Source: an uncultured Porphyromonas sp.
Lineage (GTDB): Bacteria; Bacteroidota; Bacteroidia; Bacteroidales; Porphyromonadaceae
Direction: 5' to 3'
Assembly: GCF_900541275.1 (NCBI RefSeq)
Contig: NZ_UQJH01000007.1
Span: 3,053-67,052 of the forward strand
DNA length: 64,000 bases
A program made the position numbers and the translations under genes. Below, in pieces: positions 1 to 8,390 of the stretch. The first letter of the stretch is position 1; each line of letters opens with the position of its first letter. Below the pieces are notes generated by a model that ran no database searches, had not been told where the DNA came from, and was given only the letters and a program-made list of their open reading frames with translations.

Positions 1-525
1 CACCATCCGTATGCCGCGGTAGATCAGCCCCTTGCGGTAGAGGTCGCAGAAGACATCATTCACCGTTTCGCTTCGCTGCTCGTCCATGGTGAAGGCGAGG
101 CGGTCCCAGTCGCAGGAGGCGCCGATCTTCTTGAGCTGGCTGATGATGATCCCGCCGTGCTCATGCGTCCAGTCCCACACCTCGTCGAGGAATTGCTCGC
201 GCGTGAGGTCGCTCTTCTTGATCCCCTGCTTCGCCAGCTTGGCCACCACCTTCGCCTCCGTAGCTATGGAGGCATGGTCGGTCCCGGGGACCCAGCAGGC
301 GTTGAAGCCGGTCATCCGCGCCCGGCGGACGAGGATGTCCTGGAGGGTGTTATTGAGCATATGCCCCATATGGAGCACGCCGGTGACGTTGGGCGGGGGG
401 ATGACGACGGTGTAGGGAGGTCTATTGTCCGGATGAGAGGCGAAGAGCTTATGCTCCGTCCAGTATCCATACCACTTATCCTCCACCTGGGAGGGATCGT
501 ACTTAGCGCTTAGTTCGTGCGACAT
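1..525 (-). CDS. valS: Valine--tRNA ligase, N-terminal part (runs off the left edge)
   Basis: The minus strand from 525 to the window edge is open for 175 codons and begins [20 protein letters not shown]. It then carries the class I synthetase signature in its ValS form: [20 protein letters not shown], with HMGH as the HIGH motif, followed by [10 protein letters not shown]. This enzyme charges tRNA-Val in the cytoplasm. Only the first part of the Rossmann fold is present; the editing domain, KMSKS loop and anticodon-binding domain lie outside the window. The start at 525 is chosen because the family N-terminus begins right there and a TAnnTTTG element lies 32 bases upstream. The IleS and LeuS alternatives are less likely because the PPPNVTGxLHMGH and DHA motifs are ValS-like. 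Confidence 0.95.
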   Translation of the reverse strand, partial: MSHELSAKYDPSQVEDKWYGYWTEHKLFASHPDNRPPYTVVIPPPNVTGVLHMGHMLNNTLQDILVRRARMTGFNACWVPGTDHASIATEAKVVAKLAKQGIKKSDLTREQFLDEVWDWTHEHGGIIISQLKKIGASCDWDRLAFTMDEQRSETVNDVFCDLYRKGLIYRGIRMV

Positions 526-556
526 ATCTCGTCTGTAGTTATCTGTCTTTAGATGA

Positions 557-564
557 CAAAGATA
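557..564 (-). promoter_or_regulatory. Bacteroidetes -7 promoter element for valS
   Basis: On the minus strand the sequence reads TATCTTTG, an exact match to the Bacteroidetes -7 consensus TAnnTTTG, 32 bases before the valS start. No clear TTTG -33 box is visible, so the call rests on the -7 element and its position. Confidence 0.55.
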
Positions 565-611
565 AGACAATTTCCCCTCCTAAGCCCCCTCTTGCCGTCT
601 CATCCGCCAGG

Positions 612-860
612 CGTGGCGCACATAATGGCGATCGCCAGAGGGAGCGACACCCTGGCGGGGTCGTGTCATAAAGGTGGAACGCAGGAAACCCGGGGTCTTC
701 GGCACTTCGTGCCTCGACACCCGGACTAGGAAAAACGGACCCCTACCGGGGTCCCAGGCTGGATCGGTCGGCTGGATCGGTCGGCTGGATCGGTCGGCTG
801 GATCGGCATGTGGGATCGGCATACGGGATCGGTCGGCGGGGCGGACCTTTTAGGCAAATG
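612..860. repeat. Intergenic mosaic repeat, left copy flanking gcvP
   Basis: This gene-free stretch contains several imperfect palindromes: GGCACTTCGTGCC with flanks, GGACCCCTACCGGGGTCC, and a run of near-identical GGATCGGTCGGCT units at about 761-805. The same modules in the same order recur at 4150-4320 on the other side of gcvP. The shared anchors are taatggcgatcg, cccggggtc, ggcacttcgtgcctcga and ggggtccc followed by ctggatcgg. No convincing gene is visible; short open frames here are products of the repeats. Confidence 0.7.
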
Positions 861-878
861 CCGGCTGTTTAGAGCACC

Positions 879-914
879 GTCCGACTTGTCCGATCCGTCC
901 GACTCGTCCGATAA
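879..914. repeat. Four 9-bp tandem units (GTCCGAnnn)
   Basis: Four consecutive 9-mers (gtccgactt, gtccgatcc, gtccgactc, gtccgataa) sit in the gcvP-valS gap. The same family occurs five times in tandem at 4343-4387, three times in reverse orientation at 31326-31352, and twice at 29184-29201. This is a dispersed intergenic tandem family of unknown role. Confidence 0.75.
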
Positions 915-938
915 GACAGCTCTCCTTAGCATACAGAG

Positions 939-980
939 AGGGGGCACAGCGCAGATCTCTCTCTCTGCGCTGTGCCCCCT
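939..980 (-). terminator. Perfect 17-bp hairpin downstream of gcvP
   Basis: Bases 939-955 pair perfectly with 964-980 around an 8-base loop, 23 bases past the gcvP stop codon. Its place and stability suggest a transcription terminator or 3'-end stabiliser. No T-run follows on either strand, so an intrinsic terminator of the classical type is not proven. Confidence 0.6.
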
Positions 981-1002
981 CAGGTATCAGGGACGGGAGG
1001 GA

Positions 1003-3897
1003 TTACCTCTCCTCCTTCATCGCATTCTCATTGGAGATAAGCTCGCCTGCGGGGATGTAGCAGCAGACGAGGTTGCGATCGCCGTAGCCGTCATTGACGC
1101 GCGCGACATTGACCCAGTGCTTCCAGTCGTGGAGGTAGGGGAGGTCAAAGGCAGCCTTTTCCCTCGTGTAGGGGTGGCTCCACTCGTCGGTGGCCACCTC
1201 GTAGAGGGGGTGGGGGGCATTCTTGAGGACATTATCCTCCACGTCAGCCTTGCCATCCATGATCTCCTGGATGTCGGCGCGGATGCGCTTCATCACCTCG
1301 ACGAAGCGGTCGAGCTCCTTGAGGCTCTCACTCTCGGTCGGCTCCACCATGAGGGTGCCGTGGACGGGGAAGGAGAGCGTCGGGGCGTGGTAGTTGTAGT
1401 CCATCAGTCGCTTGGCGATGTCGAGGTCGGTGATGCCGACGGCACCAAAGTTGCGGCACTCGACGATGCACTCGTGACCGACGAAGCCGGTCTCGCCACG
1501 GTAGAGGACGCCATAGTCCTCCTGCAGACGGGCGGAGAGGTAATTGGAGTTGAGGATCGCTCCGGCGGTGGCAGCCTTGAGCCCCTTAGCGCCCATCATG
1601 CGGATGTAGGCGTAGGTGATGCCGAGGATGCCGGCGCTGCCGAAGGGCGCTGCAGAGACGGGGATGCGGTCCTCGCCATGCATCAGCGGGTGAGAGGGCT
1701 TGTAGGGTGCGAGCTTGCTCGTCATGCAGATGCAGCCCTCACCGGGACCGCCACCACCGTGGGGGATGGCAAAGGTCTTGTGGAGGTTGAGGTGGCATAC
1801 GTCGGCACCGATGAAGCCGGGGTTGGTCCAGCCGCACTGACCATTCATATTGGCACCATCCATGTAGACCAGACCGCCACGCTCGTGAACGATCTTGAGG
1901 AGCTCACGGATGTGTACCTCGAAGATGCCGTACGTACTCGGGTAGGTGATCATGGTGCCGGCGAGGCGGTCCTTGTGCTGCTCCGCCTTGGTGCGGAAGT
2001 CCTCTACGTCGATCTCGCCATTCTCCGTCGACTTGACGATCACCGGCTCCAGTCCGGCGAGGGAGGTGGAGGCGGGGTTGGTGCCGTGAGCAGACTCGGG
2101 GAGGAGGATCACCTTGCGGTCCTCCTGTCCGTGGTCGATGAAGTACTCACGGATGGTGCGCAGACCGGCGTACTCGCCGGCGGCACCGGAGTTGGGCATA
2201 AAGGAGATGTCGTCAAATCCTGTGATCGTGCAGAGCATCTTGCCGAGGCTGTCGATCATCTCGAGGTAGCCCTCCACCTGCTCTGAGGGAGCGTAGGGGT
2301 GGATGCAGGAGAAGTGGGCATTGGAGAGGATGAAGAGGGAGGCGGCAGGATTGAGCTTCATCGTGCAGGAGCCGAGGGAGATCATCGAGTCGGCAAGGGA
2401 TAGGTCACGCCGACCGAGACGGGTGCAGTAGCGCATCAGCTCGGTCTCGGTGTGGTAGAGGCTGAAGACCTCCTGCTGCATGAAGTCGCCCTCGCGACGG
2501 ACCTTCTCGTCCATCGGCAGCCACTCTGCGGGGATCTCCGGCACGTCGATCTCGGAGTCGGCCTTCTTCGCTTCGGTGAAGATGTAGAAGAGGGTAGCGA
2601 GGTCGCTCACCTCCGTGGTCTCATCGAGGGAGATGCCGATGGAGGTGCCGTCAGCGAAGTAGCGGAAGTTGCAGCCACTCTCCTCGGCGATGCGACGGAT
2701 GGCGGCCACCTTCTCCTCGGAGAGGTCGACGATCTTGAGGGTGTCGAAGTAGAGCGTATTGGCTTGCTTGTAGCCGAGCTTGCGGAGCTGACGGTCGAGG
2801 ATCACGGTGTAGGTGTGGATCCGCCCGGCGATGTCCTTGAGTCCCTCCGGTCCGTGATAGACGGCATACATACCGGCGATGGTGGCGAGGAGTGCCTGAG
2901 CGGTACAGATATTAGAGGTGGCGCGCTCGCGCTTGATGTGCTGCTCGCGGGTCTGGAGGGCGAGGCGGAAGGCCTTGTGATCCAGACGGTCGACGGTCAC
3001 ACCGATGATGCGTCCCGGGATGATGCGTTTGTACTCGTCGGTGGCGGCGAGGTAGCCGGCGGAGGGACCACCGAAGTACATCGGCACGCCGAAGCGCTGA
3101 GAGGAGCCGAAGACAATGTCGGCACCCAGCTCACCGGGAGGGGTCATCAGCACGAGGGACATCAGGTCGGCAGCGACAGCGACACGGACGCCGGCCTTCT
3201 TTGCCTTCTCGAGGAAGCTCTTGAGCTCGATCACCTGACCATTGTCATTGGTATACTGGACGACAGCGCCGGCAAAGGTCTCGTCGAGGGTGATCTCATC
3301 GGGGCAGCCGTAGACCAGCTCGCAGTCCCACTGCGAGGCGCGCGTCTCGATGACGCGGCGGGTGGTGGTGAAGAGGTTATTGGAGACGAAGATCTTCGTC
3401 TTGGTCTTCTCCTCAGCCCGCTTACGGACATTCAGCAGCATGGCGCATGCCTCGGCAGCTGCGGTCGCCTCATCGAGGAGGGAGCAATTGGTCAGCGGGA
3501 GACGGGTAAGCTCGGTGATGACGGTCTGGAAGTTGAAGAGCGCCTCCAGTCGGCCCTGCGACACCTCAGCCTGATAGGGCGTGTAGGAGGTGTACCAAGC
3601 GGGGTTCTCGAGGATATTACGCTGGATGACGGCGGGGGTGCAGGTGTCGTACCAGCCCATACCGATGTAGGAGGAGAAGATCTGATTCTTCTCGCCCAGC
3701 TCATTGATGTGCTCGATCAGCTCGCGCTCGCTCATCGGCTCGGGGAGGTCCAGCTCCTTGTCGAGCAGGATGTCCGACGGCATGACACGATGGATGAGGT
3801 CGTCGACGCTCTTGACGCCGATGGTCTCGAGCATCCTCTTCTTCTCCTCGGGGTCGGTGACGCCGATCTCGCGGATGCTGAAGTCAGTTGTATTCAT
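1003..3897 (-). CDS. gcvP: Glycine dehydrogenase (decarboxylating), P-protein of the glycine cleavage system
   Basis: This is a 964-residue, full-length fused P-protein; the two-subunit gcvPA/gcvPB type is about half this length per chain. It decarboxylates glycine with pyridoxal phosphate and passes the aminomethyl group to lipoylated H-protein. The PLP lysine lies in the C-terminal half within HLNLHKTFAIPHGGGGPG, and the glycine-rich loop after it is intact. The N-terminal half carries the expected MIGMGYYDT-like segment (YIGMGWYDTCTPAVIQRNIL). The start MNTTDFSIRE is the only well-placed methionine. gcvT, gcvH and lpd are not in the window, so the gene stands alone. It is bracketed by diverged direct repeats (see findings). 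No glycine riboswitch was recognised in the 640-bp upstream gap. Confidence 0.96.
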   Translation of the reverse strand: MNTTDFSIREIGVTDPEEKKRMLETIGVKSVDDLIHRVMPSDILLDKELDLPEPMSERELIEHINELGEKNQIFSSYIGMGWYDTCTPAVIQRNILENPAWYTSYTPYQAEVSQGRLEALFNFQTVITELTRLPLTNCSLLDEATAAAEACAMLLNVRKRAEEKTKTKIFVSNNLFTTTRRVIETRASQWDCELVYGCPDEITLDETFAGAVVQYTNDNGQVIELKSFLEKAKKAGVRVAVAADLMSLVLMTPPGELGADIVFGSSQRFGVPMYFGGPSAGYLAATDEYKRIIPGRIIGVTVDRLDHKAFRLALQTREQHIKRERATSNICTAQALLATIAGMYAVYHGPEGLKDIAGRIHTYTVILDRQLRKLGYKQANTLYFDTLKIVDLSEEKVAAIRRIAEESGCNFRYFADGTSIGISLDETTEVSDLATLFYIFTEAKKADSEIDVPEIPAEWLPMDEKVRREGDFMQQEVFSLYHTETELMRYCTRLGRRDLSLADSMISLGSCTMKLNPAASLFILSNAHFSCIHPYAPSEQVEGYLEMIDSLGKMLCTITGFDDISFMPNSGAAGEYAGLRTIREYFIDHGQEDRKVILLPESAHGTNPASTSLAGLEPVIVKSTENGEIDVEDFRTKAEQHKDRLAGTMITYPSTYGIFEVHIRELLKIVHERGGLVYMDGANMNGQCGWTNPGFIGADVCHLNLHKTFAIPHGGGGPGEGCICMTSKLAPYKPSHPLMHGEDRIPVSAAPFGSAGILGITYAYIRMMGAKGLKAATAGAILNSNYLSARLQEDYGVLYRGETGFVGHECIVECRNFGAVGITDLDIAKRLMDYNYHAPTLSFPVHGTLMVEPTESESLKELDRFVEVMKRIRADIQEIMDGKADVEDNVLKNAPHPLYEVATDEWSHPYTREKAAFDLPYLHDWKHWVNVARVNDGYGDRNLVCCYIPAGELISNENAMKEER

Positions 3898-4036
3898 GAA
3901 TCGATTGTGTAAGTATTTGGTTAGATGATTTTTAGTGGCAAAAGGTCAGAGCCCAAACTCCGACAGTGTAAAATTAGCCATTTTCCCCGAGAGAATAAAA
4001 AGAAGCACCCCCTCATCCGACGGGTCGGCCGGCGTG

Positions 4037-4103
4037 GCACCCCGATAGGGGTGCGTTTTTCGTAGCCCGGTGGTCGGAGGGGCGTAGCCCCGACGACCCC
4101 GGG
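4037..4103. repeat. GC-rich paired palindromes (dispersed family)
   Basis: A short hairpin, GCACCCC-gata-GGGGTGC (4037-4054), is followed by a T-run and a larger imperfect palindrome centred on GGGGCGTAGCCCC (about 4079-4091). The same pair occurs in opposite orientation at about 53030-53099. Degenerate versions lie at about 31072-31135 and at the right window edge. Its role is unknown; the hairpin with its T-run could act as a terminator. Confidence 0.6.
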
Positions 4104-4149
4104 AAATCATAGCCCTATTCATCCCCTCGACCCCGCTAGGGCGTCGCTC

Positions 4150-4320
4150 GTAATGGCGATCGTCAGAGGGGGACCGACACCCTGTCGGGGTCGTCTATAT
4201 GAGGCGTAACGTAAGTAACCCGGGGTCATCGGCACTTCGTGCCTCGACCACCGGGCTATGAAAAAATGACCCCTCCCGGGGTCCCCTGCTGGATCGGCTG
4301 TCGGGGCAGACCTCCTTGTG
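4150..4320. repeat. Intergenic mosaic repeat, right copy flanking gcvP
   Basis: This is the diverged direct copy of the 612-860 block: taatggcgatcg, a cccggggtc segment, ggcacttcgtgcctcga and ctggatcgg occur in the same order and spacing. No gene is visible. Confidence 0.65.
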
Positions 4321-4342
4321 GATACCAGGTGTCTCTTGCGCT

Positions 4343-4387
4343 GTCCGACTCGTCCGACCGGTCCGACTTGTCCGATTCGTCCGATAA
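4343..4387. repeat. Five 9-bp tandem units (GTCCGAnnn)
   Basis: Five exact-period 9-mers run from gtccgactc to gtccgataa, the same family as 879-914. They lie 23 bases before the 22-bp palindrome array at 4411. Confidence 0.75.
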
Positions 4388-4410
4388 GGCAGCGCAGAGG
4401 GGGTAAAAAT

Positions 4411-4492
4411 CTAATACCGATATTAGGTGCGACTAATATCGGTATTAGTGATCTCTAATATCGGTATTAGAGTTTTCTTTTACCGGTATTAG
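4411..4492. repeat. Four-unit palindrome array, 22-bp period (copy 1)
   Basis: Four 16-bp units start at 4411, 4433, 4455 and 4477, each separated by a 6-bp spacer. The first is ctaataccgatattag, the middle two are its reverse complement ctaatatcggtattag, and the last is cttttaccggtattag. Outer arms CTAATA/TATTAG are perfectly self-complementary. Three more copies of the array lie in this window (20096, 31221, 53252). It sits between the ends of purN and the upstream side of gcvP. Confidence 0.85.
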
Positions 4493-4538
4493 ATTTCTCC
4501 CACAGAAAAGGGGGGGGGAGGACAGGGTTGCCTTGGGA

Positions 4539-5138
4539 CTATCGGTGGAGGAGGTGCTCCTCGCGCTTTGACTCGATCCAGCGGGCCACGATGCGGGGGT
4601 AATGGTCGCGCTCGAGGAGGTGGATCTTGGCGGCGATATCCTCTGGTGTATCCTCGGGGCTGATCTCGGTACGTGCCTGATAGATCGTCCGCCCGCGGTC
4701 GTACTGCTCATCGATCTCGTGGATCGTGATGCCGGTCTCCCGCTCGCCGGCGGCGTGGACCGCCTCGTGGACGTGCATGCCGTACATCCCCTTGCCCCCA
4801 TACTTGGGCAGGAGTGCGGGGTGGATATTGAGGATCAGACCCGGATAGGCCTCGAGGAGGAAGTGCGGGATGAGCGCCATGTACCCCGCCAGCACGATCG
4901 CCTCCACTCCTCGCTCACGGAGGTAGGGCAACAGCACCTCAGGGTCGGCCAGCTCATCGCGGGTGAAGTACTTCACCTCGATCCCTAGCTGCTCTGCTCG
5001 ATGGCGCACATAGGCCTCTCGGCGGTTGATCACCACGCAGGCGACGGAGAGCGCTGCCTCCGGGTGGGCGGCGAGGTACTCAGCGATCTGCTCCATATTG
5101 GTCCCGTTGCCGGAGGCAAATATTGCTATCTTAGTCAT
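4539..5138 (-). CDS. purN: Phosphoribosylglycinamide formyltransferase
   Basis: This is a 199-residue protein of the expected family length, starting MTKIAIFASGNGTNMEQIAE; the SGNGTN phosphate loop is typical of PurN. The formyl-folate region is visible as LNIHPALLPKYGGKGMYGMH, with the Asn-His pair (N and H of NIHP) and a later Asp expected for catalysis. It transfers a formyl group from 10-formyltetrahydrofolate to GAR in purine synthesis. A methionine five codons upstream, giving MHFHV before this start, is possible but the conserved strand begins at MTKIAIFASG. It is divergent from acpP; the two promoters face each other and overlap (see findings). Confidence 0.93.
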   Translation of the reverse strand: MTKIAIFASGNGTNMEQIAEYLAAHPEAALSVACVVINRREAYVRHRAEQLGIEVKYFTRDELADPEVLLPYLRERGVEAIVLAGYMALIPHFLLEAYPGLILNIHPALLPKYGGKGMYGMHVHEAVHAAGERETGITIHEIDEQYDRGRTIYQARTEISPEDTPEDIAAKIHLLERDHYPRIVARWIESKREEHLLHR

Positions 5139-5181
5139 AACGTGAAAATGCACGAACTTATTTCATTGTGCAAATAATATG

Positions 5182-5189
5182 TATCTTTG
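5182..5189 (+). promoter_or_regulatory. -7 element upstream of acpP
   Basis: TATCTTTG matches TAnnTTTG exactly, about 97 bases upstream of the acpP start, which implies a long leader. It lies upstream of, and points toward, the minus-strand element at 5239-5246. Confidence 0.5.
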
Positions 5190-5238
5190 CTTTGTCAAAG
5201 GGTGAGGTATGCCGTGCGTTGCTCCCATCCTTGTGAGA

Positions 5239-5246
5239 CAAAGATA
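5239..5246 (-). promoter_or_regulatory. -7 element upstream of purN
   Basis: On the minus strand this reads TATCTTTG, an exact consensus match about 100 bases before the purN start. Transcripts from this element and from 5182 would overlap antisense over about 40 bases. Confidence 0.5.
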
Positions 5247-5285
5247 CGTTTTTTCAATACTTAATTACTAAATAGACATACCAAT

Positions 5286-5534
5286 ATGACACGTGACGAA
5301 GTCGCAAAGAAGGTAGAGGACATCATCGTTGACAAGCTTAATGTCGATGCCTCTGAGGTAAAGGATGAGGCTAATTTCACCCTGGACCTGGGTGCAGACT
5401 CTCTCGACACCGTGGAGCTGATCATGGAGTTTGAGAAGGAGTTTGACATCAAGATCGAGGACGACGAGGCTCAGAAGATCCAGACCGTCGGCGATGCTGT
5501 GGATCACGTCCTGGAGGCTGTCAAGGATCGCTAA
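5286..5534 (+). CDS. acpP: Acyl carrier protein
   Basis: This is an 82-residue acidic protein with the phosphopantetheine attachment motif [12 protein letters not shown]; the serine of DSL carries the prosthetic group. It shuttles acyl chains in cytoplasmic fatty acid synthesis. The start [18 protein letters not shown] matches the family N-terminus. The next genes on the same strand are fabF and rnc, a classic acpP-fabF-rnc order. A 196-bp gap before fabF contains a hairpin (about 5629-5662, AGGGGGTGTGTCCG against CGGACCCATCCCCT). The hairpin could be an attenuator or terminator tuning the excess of AcpP over FabF. Confidence 0.96.
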   Translation: MTRDEVAKKVEDIIVDKLNVDASEVKDEANFTLDLGADSLDTVELIMEFEKEFDIKIEDDEAQKIQTVGDAVDHVLEAVKDR

Positions 5535-5628
5535 TCATCGATCAACGGAGCCTCTGTCGTAGGGGCTTTGTGCCTCGGAGAGAGCTGTCCCGATGCCGGT
5601 ACGGCTCTGTCCGCCTGACAGATCATAG

Positions 5629-5662
5629 GGGGTGTGTCCGTAGCTGCGGACCCATCCCCTTT
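5629..5662 (+). terminator. Hairpin between acpP and fabF
   Basis: An imperfect stem (aggggg-tgtgtccg pairing with cggacccatcccct) lies between acpP and fabF. There is no clear T-run, so partial termination or RNA processing is more plausible than full termination. The role is inferred from its position. Confidence 0.4.
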
Positions 5663-5730
5663 GCTCGTAGGGGTACCGGGGGACATCGGATGTCCATATG
5701 GACTTCACTCTGTGTAATCAATCATATACA

Positions 5731-6984
5731 ATGGAGCTAAAAAGAGTAGTCGTCACCGGTGTCGGCGCCATCACGCCGCTCGGATACGATGTGCCAACGA
5801 CGTGGGAAGCAGCCAAGGCCGGGCGTAGTGGCGCCGGGCCGATCACGCTCTTTGACCCGGAGCACTTCAAGACACACTTTGCCTGCGAGGTGAAGGACTT
5901 CCGGGTGACCGACTTCCTGGACCGTAAGCTGGCCAAGAAGTGCGACCGGTACACCCAATTTGCCCTCATCGCTGCGAGGGAGGCGCTCGAGGACTCTCAG
6001 CTCGATCTGGAGCGGGAGGATAAGGATGAGATCGGGGTGATCGTCTGCAGTGGCATCGGAGGGATCGGTTCTCTCGAGGAGAATATCCTCGACTACGATG
6101 CCGAGAAGGGACCCCACTTCTCTCCCTATATGGTCCCTAAGCTGATCAGCGATATGGCTGCCGGGGTGATCTCGATCGAGTATGGCTTCCGGGGACCCAA
6201 CTTTGGCACCGTCTCCGCCTGCGCCTCCTCGACCCACTCCATCATCTCTGCGGTCGACAATATCCGTCTCGGTCGCACGCCCATCTGCCTCGCCGGTGGA
6301 GCGGAGGCAGCGATCTCTGTCAGCGGGCTGGGAGGCTTCAATAGCCTCCAGGCGCTCTCGACGCGCAACGACAGCCCCGAGACCGCCTCTCGGCCTTTCT
6401 CCAAGAGTAGGGATGGCTTCGTCCTCGGTGAGGGCGGTGCGGTCCTCGTGCTGGAGGAGATGGAGCATGCCGTGGCACGCGGGGCACGGATCTACGCGGA
6501 GATCGTCGGTGTCGGTATGAGTGCCGATGCCTACCACCTCACCGCCTCTCACCCCGAGGGGCTGGGCGCTCGCCTCGTGATGACGCGCGCTATGGAGGAT
6601 GCGGGAGTCACGCCCGACAAGATCGACTACATCAATGTCCACGGCACTTCCACCCCCGTCGGGGATATCAGTGAGGCGCGCGCCATCGTCGACCTCTTCG
6701 GCGATCACGTGAGCGAGATGAGCATCAGCTCCACGAAGTCGATGACTGGTCACCTCCTCGGTGGGGCCGGAGCCGTCGAGGCGGTGCTGTCGATCCTCGC
6801 CCTCAGGGACGGGATCATCCCCCCGACGATCAATCACGCTGCGGATGACGATGATCCGGACTTCGACCCGAGGCTCGACTTTACCTTCAATACCGCTAAG
6901 GAGCGCCCCATAGAGTATGCGCTCTCCAATACCTTCGGCTTCGGAGGGCACAATGGTACCATCATACTCAAGAAGTGGAAGTAA
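5731..6984 (+). CDS. fabF: Beta-ketoacyl-ACP synthase II
   Basis: This is a 417-residue condensing enzyme. The Cys-His-His triad is visible: TVSACASSTHS (active-site Cys), HGTSTPVGD and KSMTGHLLGGAGAVE (the two His). It elongates acyl-ACP with malonyl-ACP. The start MELKRVVVTGVGAITPLG at 5731 is preferred over an in-frame methionine eleven codons upstream because the family begins within a few residues of RVVVTG. The stop is followed one base later by the rnc start, so the two are translationally adjacent. Confidence 0.96.
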   Translation: MELKRVVVTGVGAITPLGYDVPTTWEAAKAGRSGAGPITLFDPEHFKTHFACEVKDFRVTDFLDRKLAKKCDRYTQFALIAAREALEDSQLDLEREDKDEIGVIVCSGIGGIGSLEENILDYDAEKGPHFSPYMVPKLISDMAAGVISIEYGFRGPNFGTVSACASSTHSIISAVDNIRLGRTPICLAGGAEAAISVSGLGGFNSLQALSTRNDSPETASRPFSKSRDGFVLGEGGAVLVLEEMEHAVARGARIYAEIVGVGMSADAYHLTASHPEGLGARLVMTRAMEDAGVTPDKIDYINVHGTSTPVGDISEARAIVDLFGDHVSEMSISSTKSMTGHLLGGAGAVEAVLSILALRDGIIPPTINHAADDDDPDFDPRLDFTFNTAKERPIEYALSNTFGFGGHNGTIILKKWK

Positions 6985-6985
6985 G

Positions 6986-7777
6986 ATGGCGATGAGCCAC
7001 ATGGGACGCCTCCTGGACCTGCTTAGGCAGAGGGTCCGAACTCTCGGTCAAGTCCCCGCAAGGAGGCGGAGGATCACTCCTGCAGAGGAGTATCGACGCA
7101 GCGTGGAGAGCTTTGTCCACGAGGTGACGGGACAGATGCCGACCGACTGGAGGACCTTTGCCCAGGCACTCACCCACTCCTCTTATGTCGGCAGTAACGG
7201 GGGGAAGCAAAATGAGCGGCTTGAGTACCTCGGCGACAGCCTCCTCGGTGCGGTGATCGCTGCCGCCGCCTACCGCCTCTATCCCGATGAGGATGAGGGT
7301 GGCCTGACGCAGATCCGCTCCTTCCTCAGCAGCCGCAAGCAGATCAATAAGCTGGCTCGCAATATGGGGATCGATAAGGTCCTCAGGGTCTCTCCGGGAG
7401 TGGACCTCGAGCACAGCGATGTGCCGGGAAATGCCCTCGAGGCCTTCATCGGGGCGCTCTATCTCGACAAGGGATTTGAGGCGACTGCCGACTTTGTCAA
7501 GAAGCAGGTGGTGATCTCGCGGAAGAATATGGAAAAGGTCTCCCACCAGGAGGAGGACTACAAGTCGGCCTTTATCATCAAGATGCAGCGAGAGGGCACG
7601 CCCTACCTCTTTGACTACCTCGGGGAGACGGAGGAGACACCGGGTGAGGTGGTCCACCACATTGCGCTCCGTGTCGGGGCTGAGGGCGAGATCCTCTCCC
7701 GGGGTAGCGGTCCCAGCAAGAAGGCTGCCGACCAGATGGCAGCGCAGAGCGCCCTCCGCCTCCTCGCCGACCGCTGA
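6986..7777 (+). CDS. rnc: Ribonuclease III
   Basis: This is a 263-residue protein with the RNase III signature NERLEYLGDSLLGAVI and a second acidic cluster NALEAFIGALYLDKG, giving the expected metal-binding Glu/Asp residues. A C-terminal double-stranded RNA-binding domain (about 190-260) ends with the typical GSGPSKKAADQMAAQSALR. It cleaves double-stranded RNA in rRNA and mRNA processing. The start at 6986 lies one base after the fabF stop. In-frame upstream methionines fall inside fabF and give a non-family N-terminus. Confidence 0.95.
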   Translation: MAMSHMGRLLDLLRQRVRTLGQVPARRRRITPAEEYRRSVESFVHEVTGQMPTDWRTFAQALTHSSYVGSNGGKQNERLEYLGDSLLGAVIAAAAYRLYPDEDEGGLTQIRSFLSSRKQINKLARNMGIDKVLRVSPGVDLEHSDVPGNALEAFIGALYLDKGFEATADFVKKQVVISRKNMEKVSHQEEDYKSAFIIKMQREGTPYLFDYLGETEETPGEVVHHIALRVGAEGEILSRGSGPSKKAADQMAAQSALRLLADR

Positions 7778-7824
7778 CATTATCTCCCATCTTCATCAAC
7801 GATCCTTCTGCGAAGGAGTATAAA

Positions 7825-7860
7825 AAAGAGGTTTCGAGTCACTACGCTCGAAACCTCTTT
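7825..7860 (-). terminator. Bidirectional terminator between rnc and nrdG
   Basis: A 14-bp perfect stem (7825-7838 with 7847-7860) around an 8-base loop lies between two converging genes. Read on the minus strand, the stem runs into six T residues, so it is a good intrinsic terminator for nrdG. On the plus strand it can also close rnc. Confidence 0.8.
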
Positions 7861-7878
7861 GGATTGTCGGGGGGCTGC

Positions 7879-8385
7879 CTATGCGGGATCGTAGAGGACC
7901 GGGGTGCCGGCAGCGAGGGAGGGTCGGATGGCGATGATCCGCTGATTGGAGCTGCCGCGGAAGCGGAGCCGCAGGTCCCGGAGCCGAGCGACGAAGCGTC
8001 CGTCCACGAGGACATCGCAGAGCTCTAAGAGGCGCCTCCGATCGGGGTCCGCCACGATCTGCTCGTAGGTGTAGCCGGAGTAGACCCAGATCGTCTTGCC
8101 CTCCGGCAGAGCCCGGCGTATCTCCTCCACCACCGGCACCAGTCCGGGGCTCTGCATCGGCTCGCCCCCGAGGAGGGTGAGCCCGGCGACGTTGGGGTCG
8201 CGGAGGTAGCTGATCGCCCGGGCGGTCGTCTCCTCGCTCCACTCGGTCCCGTAGGCGGGGTCCTGGTAGAGGACATTGAAGCAGTCGACGCAGTGTAGCG
8301 TGCAGCCGGTGACGAAGACGGAGGTGCGGATCCCCTCGCCATTGGCCACGTCGTACCGGCGGATCTGTGCGTAGTGGAGAGGCAT
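7879..8385 (-). CDS. nrdG: Anaerobic ribonucleoside-triphosphate reductase activating protein
   Basis: This is a 168-residue radical-SAM protein. The CxxxCxxC cluster is CTLHCVDC, and the GEG/GGEPM-type SAM-binding segment appears as LLGGEPMQS. It installs the glycyl radical on NrdD using SAM and a 4Fe-4S cluster. It starts five bases after the nrdD stop, so the two are co-transcribed, and ends at a strong terminator. Confidence 0.95.
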   Translation of the reverse strand: MPLHYAQIRRYDVANGEGIRTSVFVTGCTLHCVDCFNVLYQDPAYGTEWSEETTARAISYLRDPNVAGLTLLGGEPMQSPGLVPVVEEIRRALPEGKTIWVYSGYTYEQIVADPDRRRLLELCDVLVDGRFVARLRDLRLRFRGSSNQRIIAIRPSLAAGTPVLYDPA

Positions 8386-8390
8386 CGGTA

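Noticed and set aside
808..3912. Long open frames on the plus strand opposite gcvP (492 and 486 codons)
   Set aside because: They are mirror images of the gcvP coding frame in GC-rich DNA, rich in Leu/Val/Glu/Asp/Gly, with no recognisable domains; gcvP itself has intact family motifs.
3898..4538. Glycine riboswitch upstream of gcvP
   Set aside because: I looked for the tandem aptamer pattern in the minus-strand leader and found none; the gap is filled with dispersed repeats.
5737..7002. 421-codon minus-strand frame opposite fabF
   Set aside because: It is a shadow of fabF, which has the complete catalytic triad; there are no family features on the minus strand.
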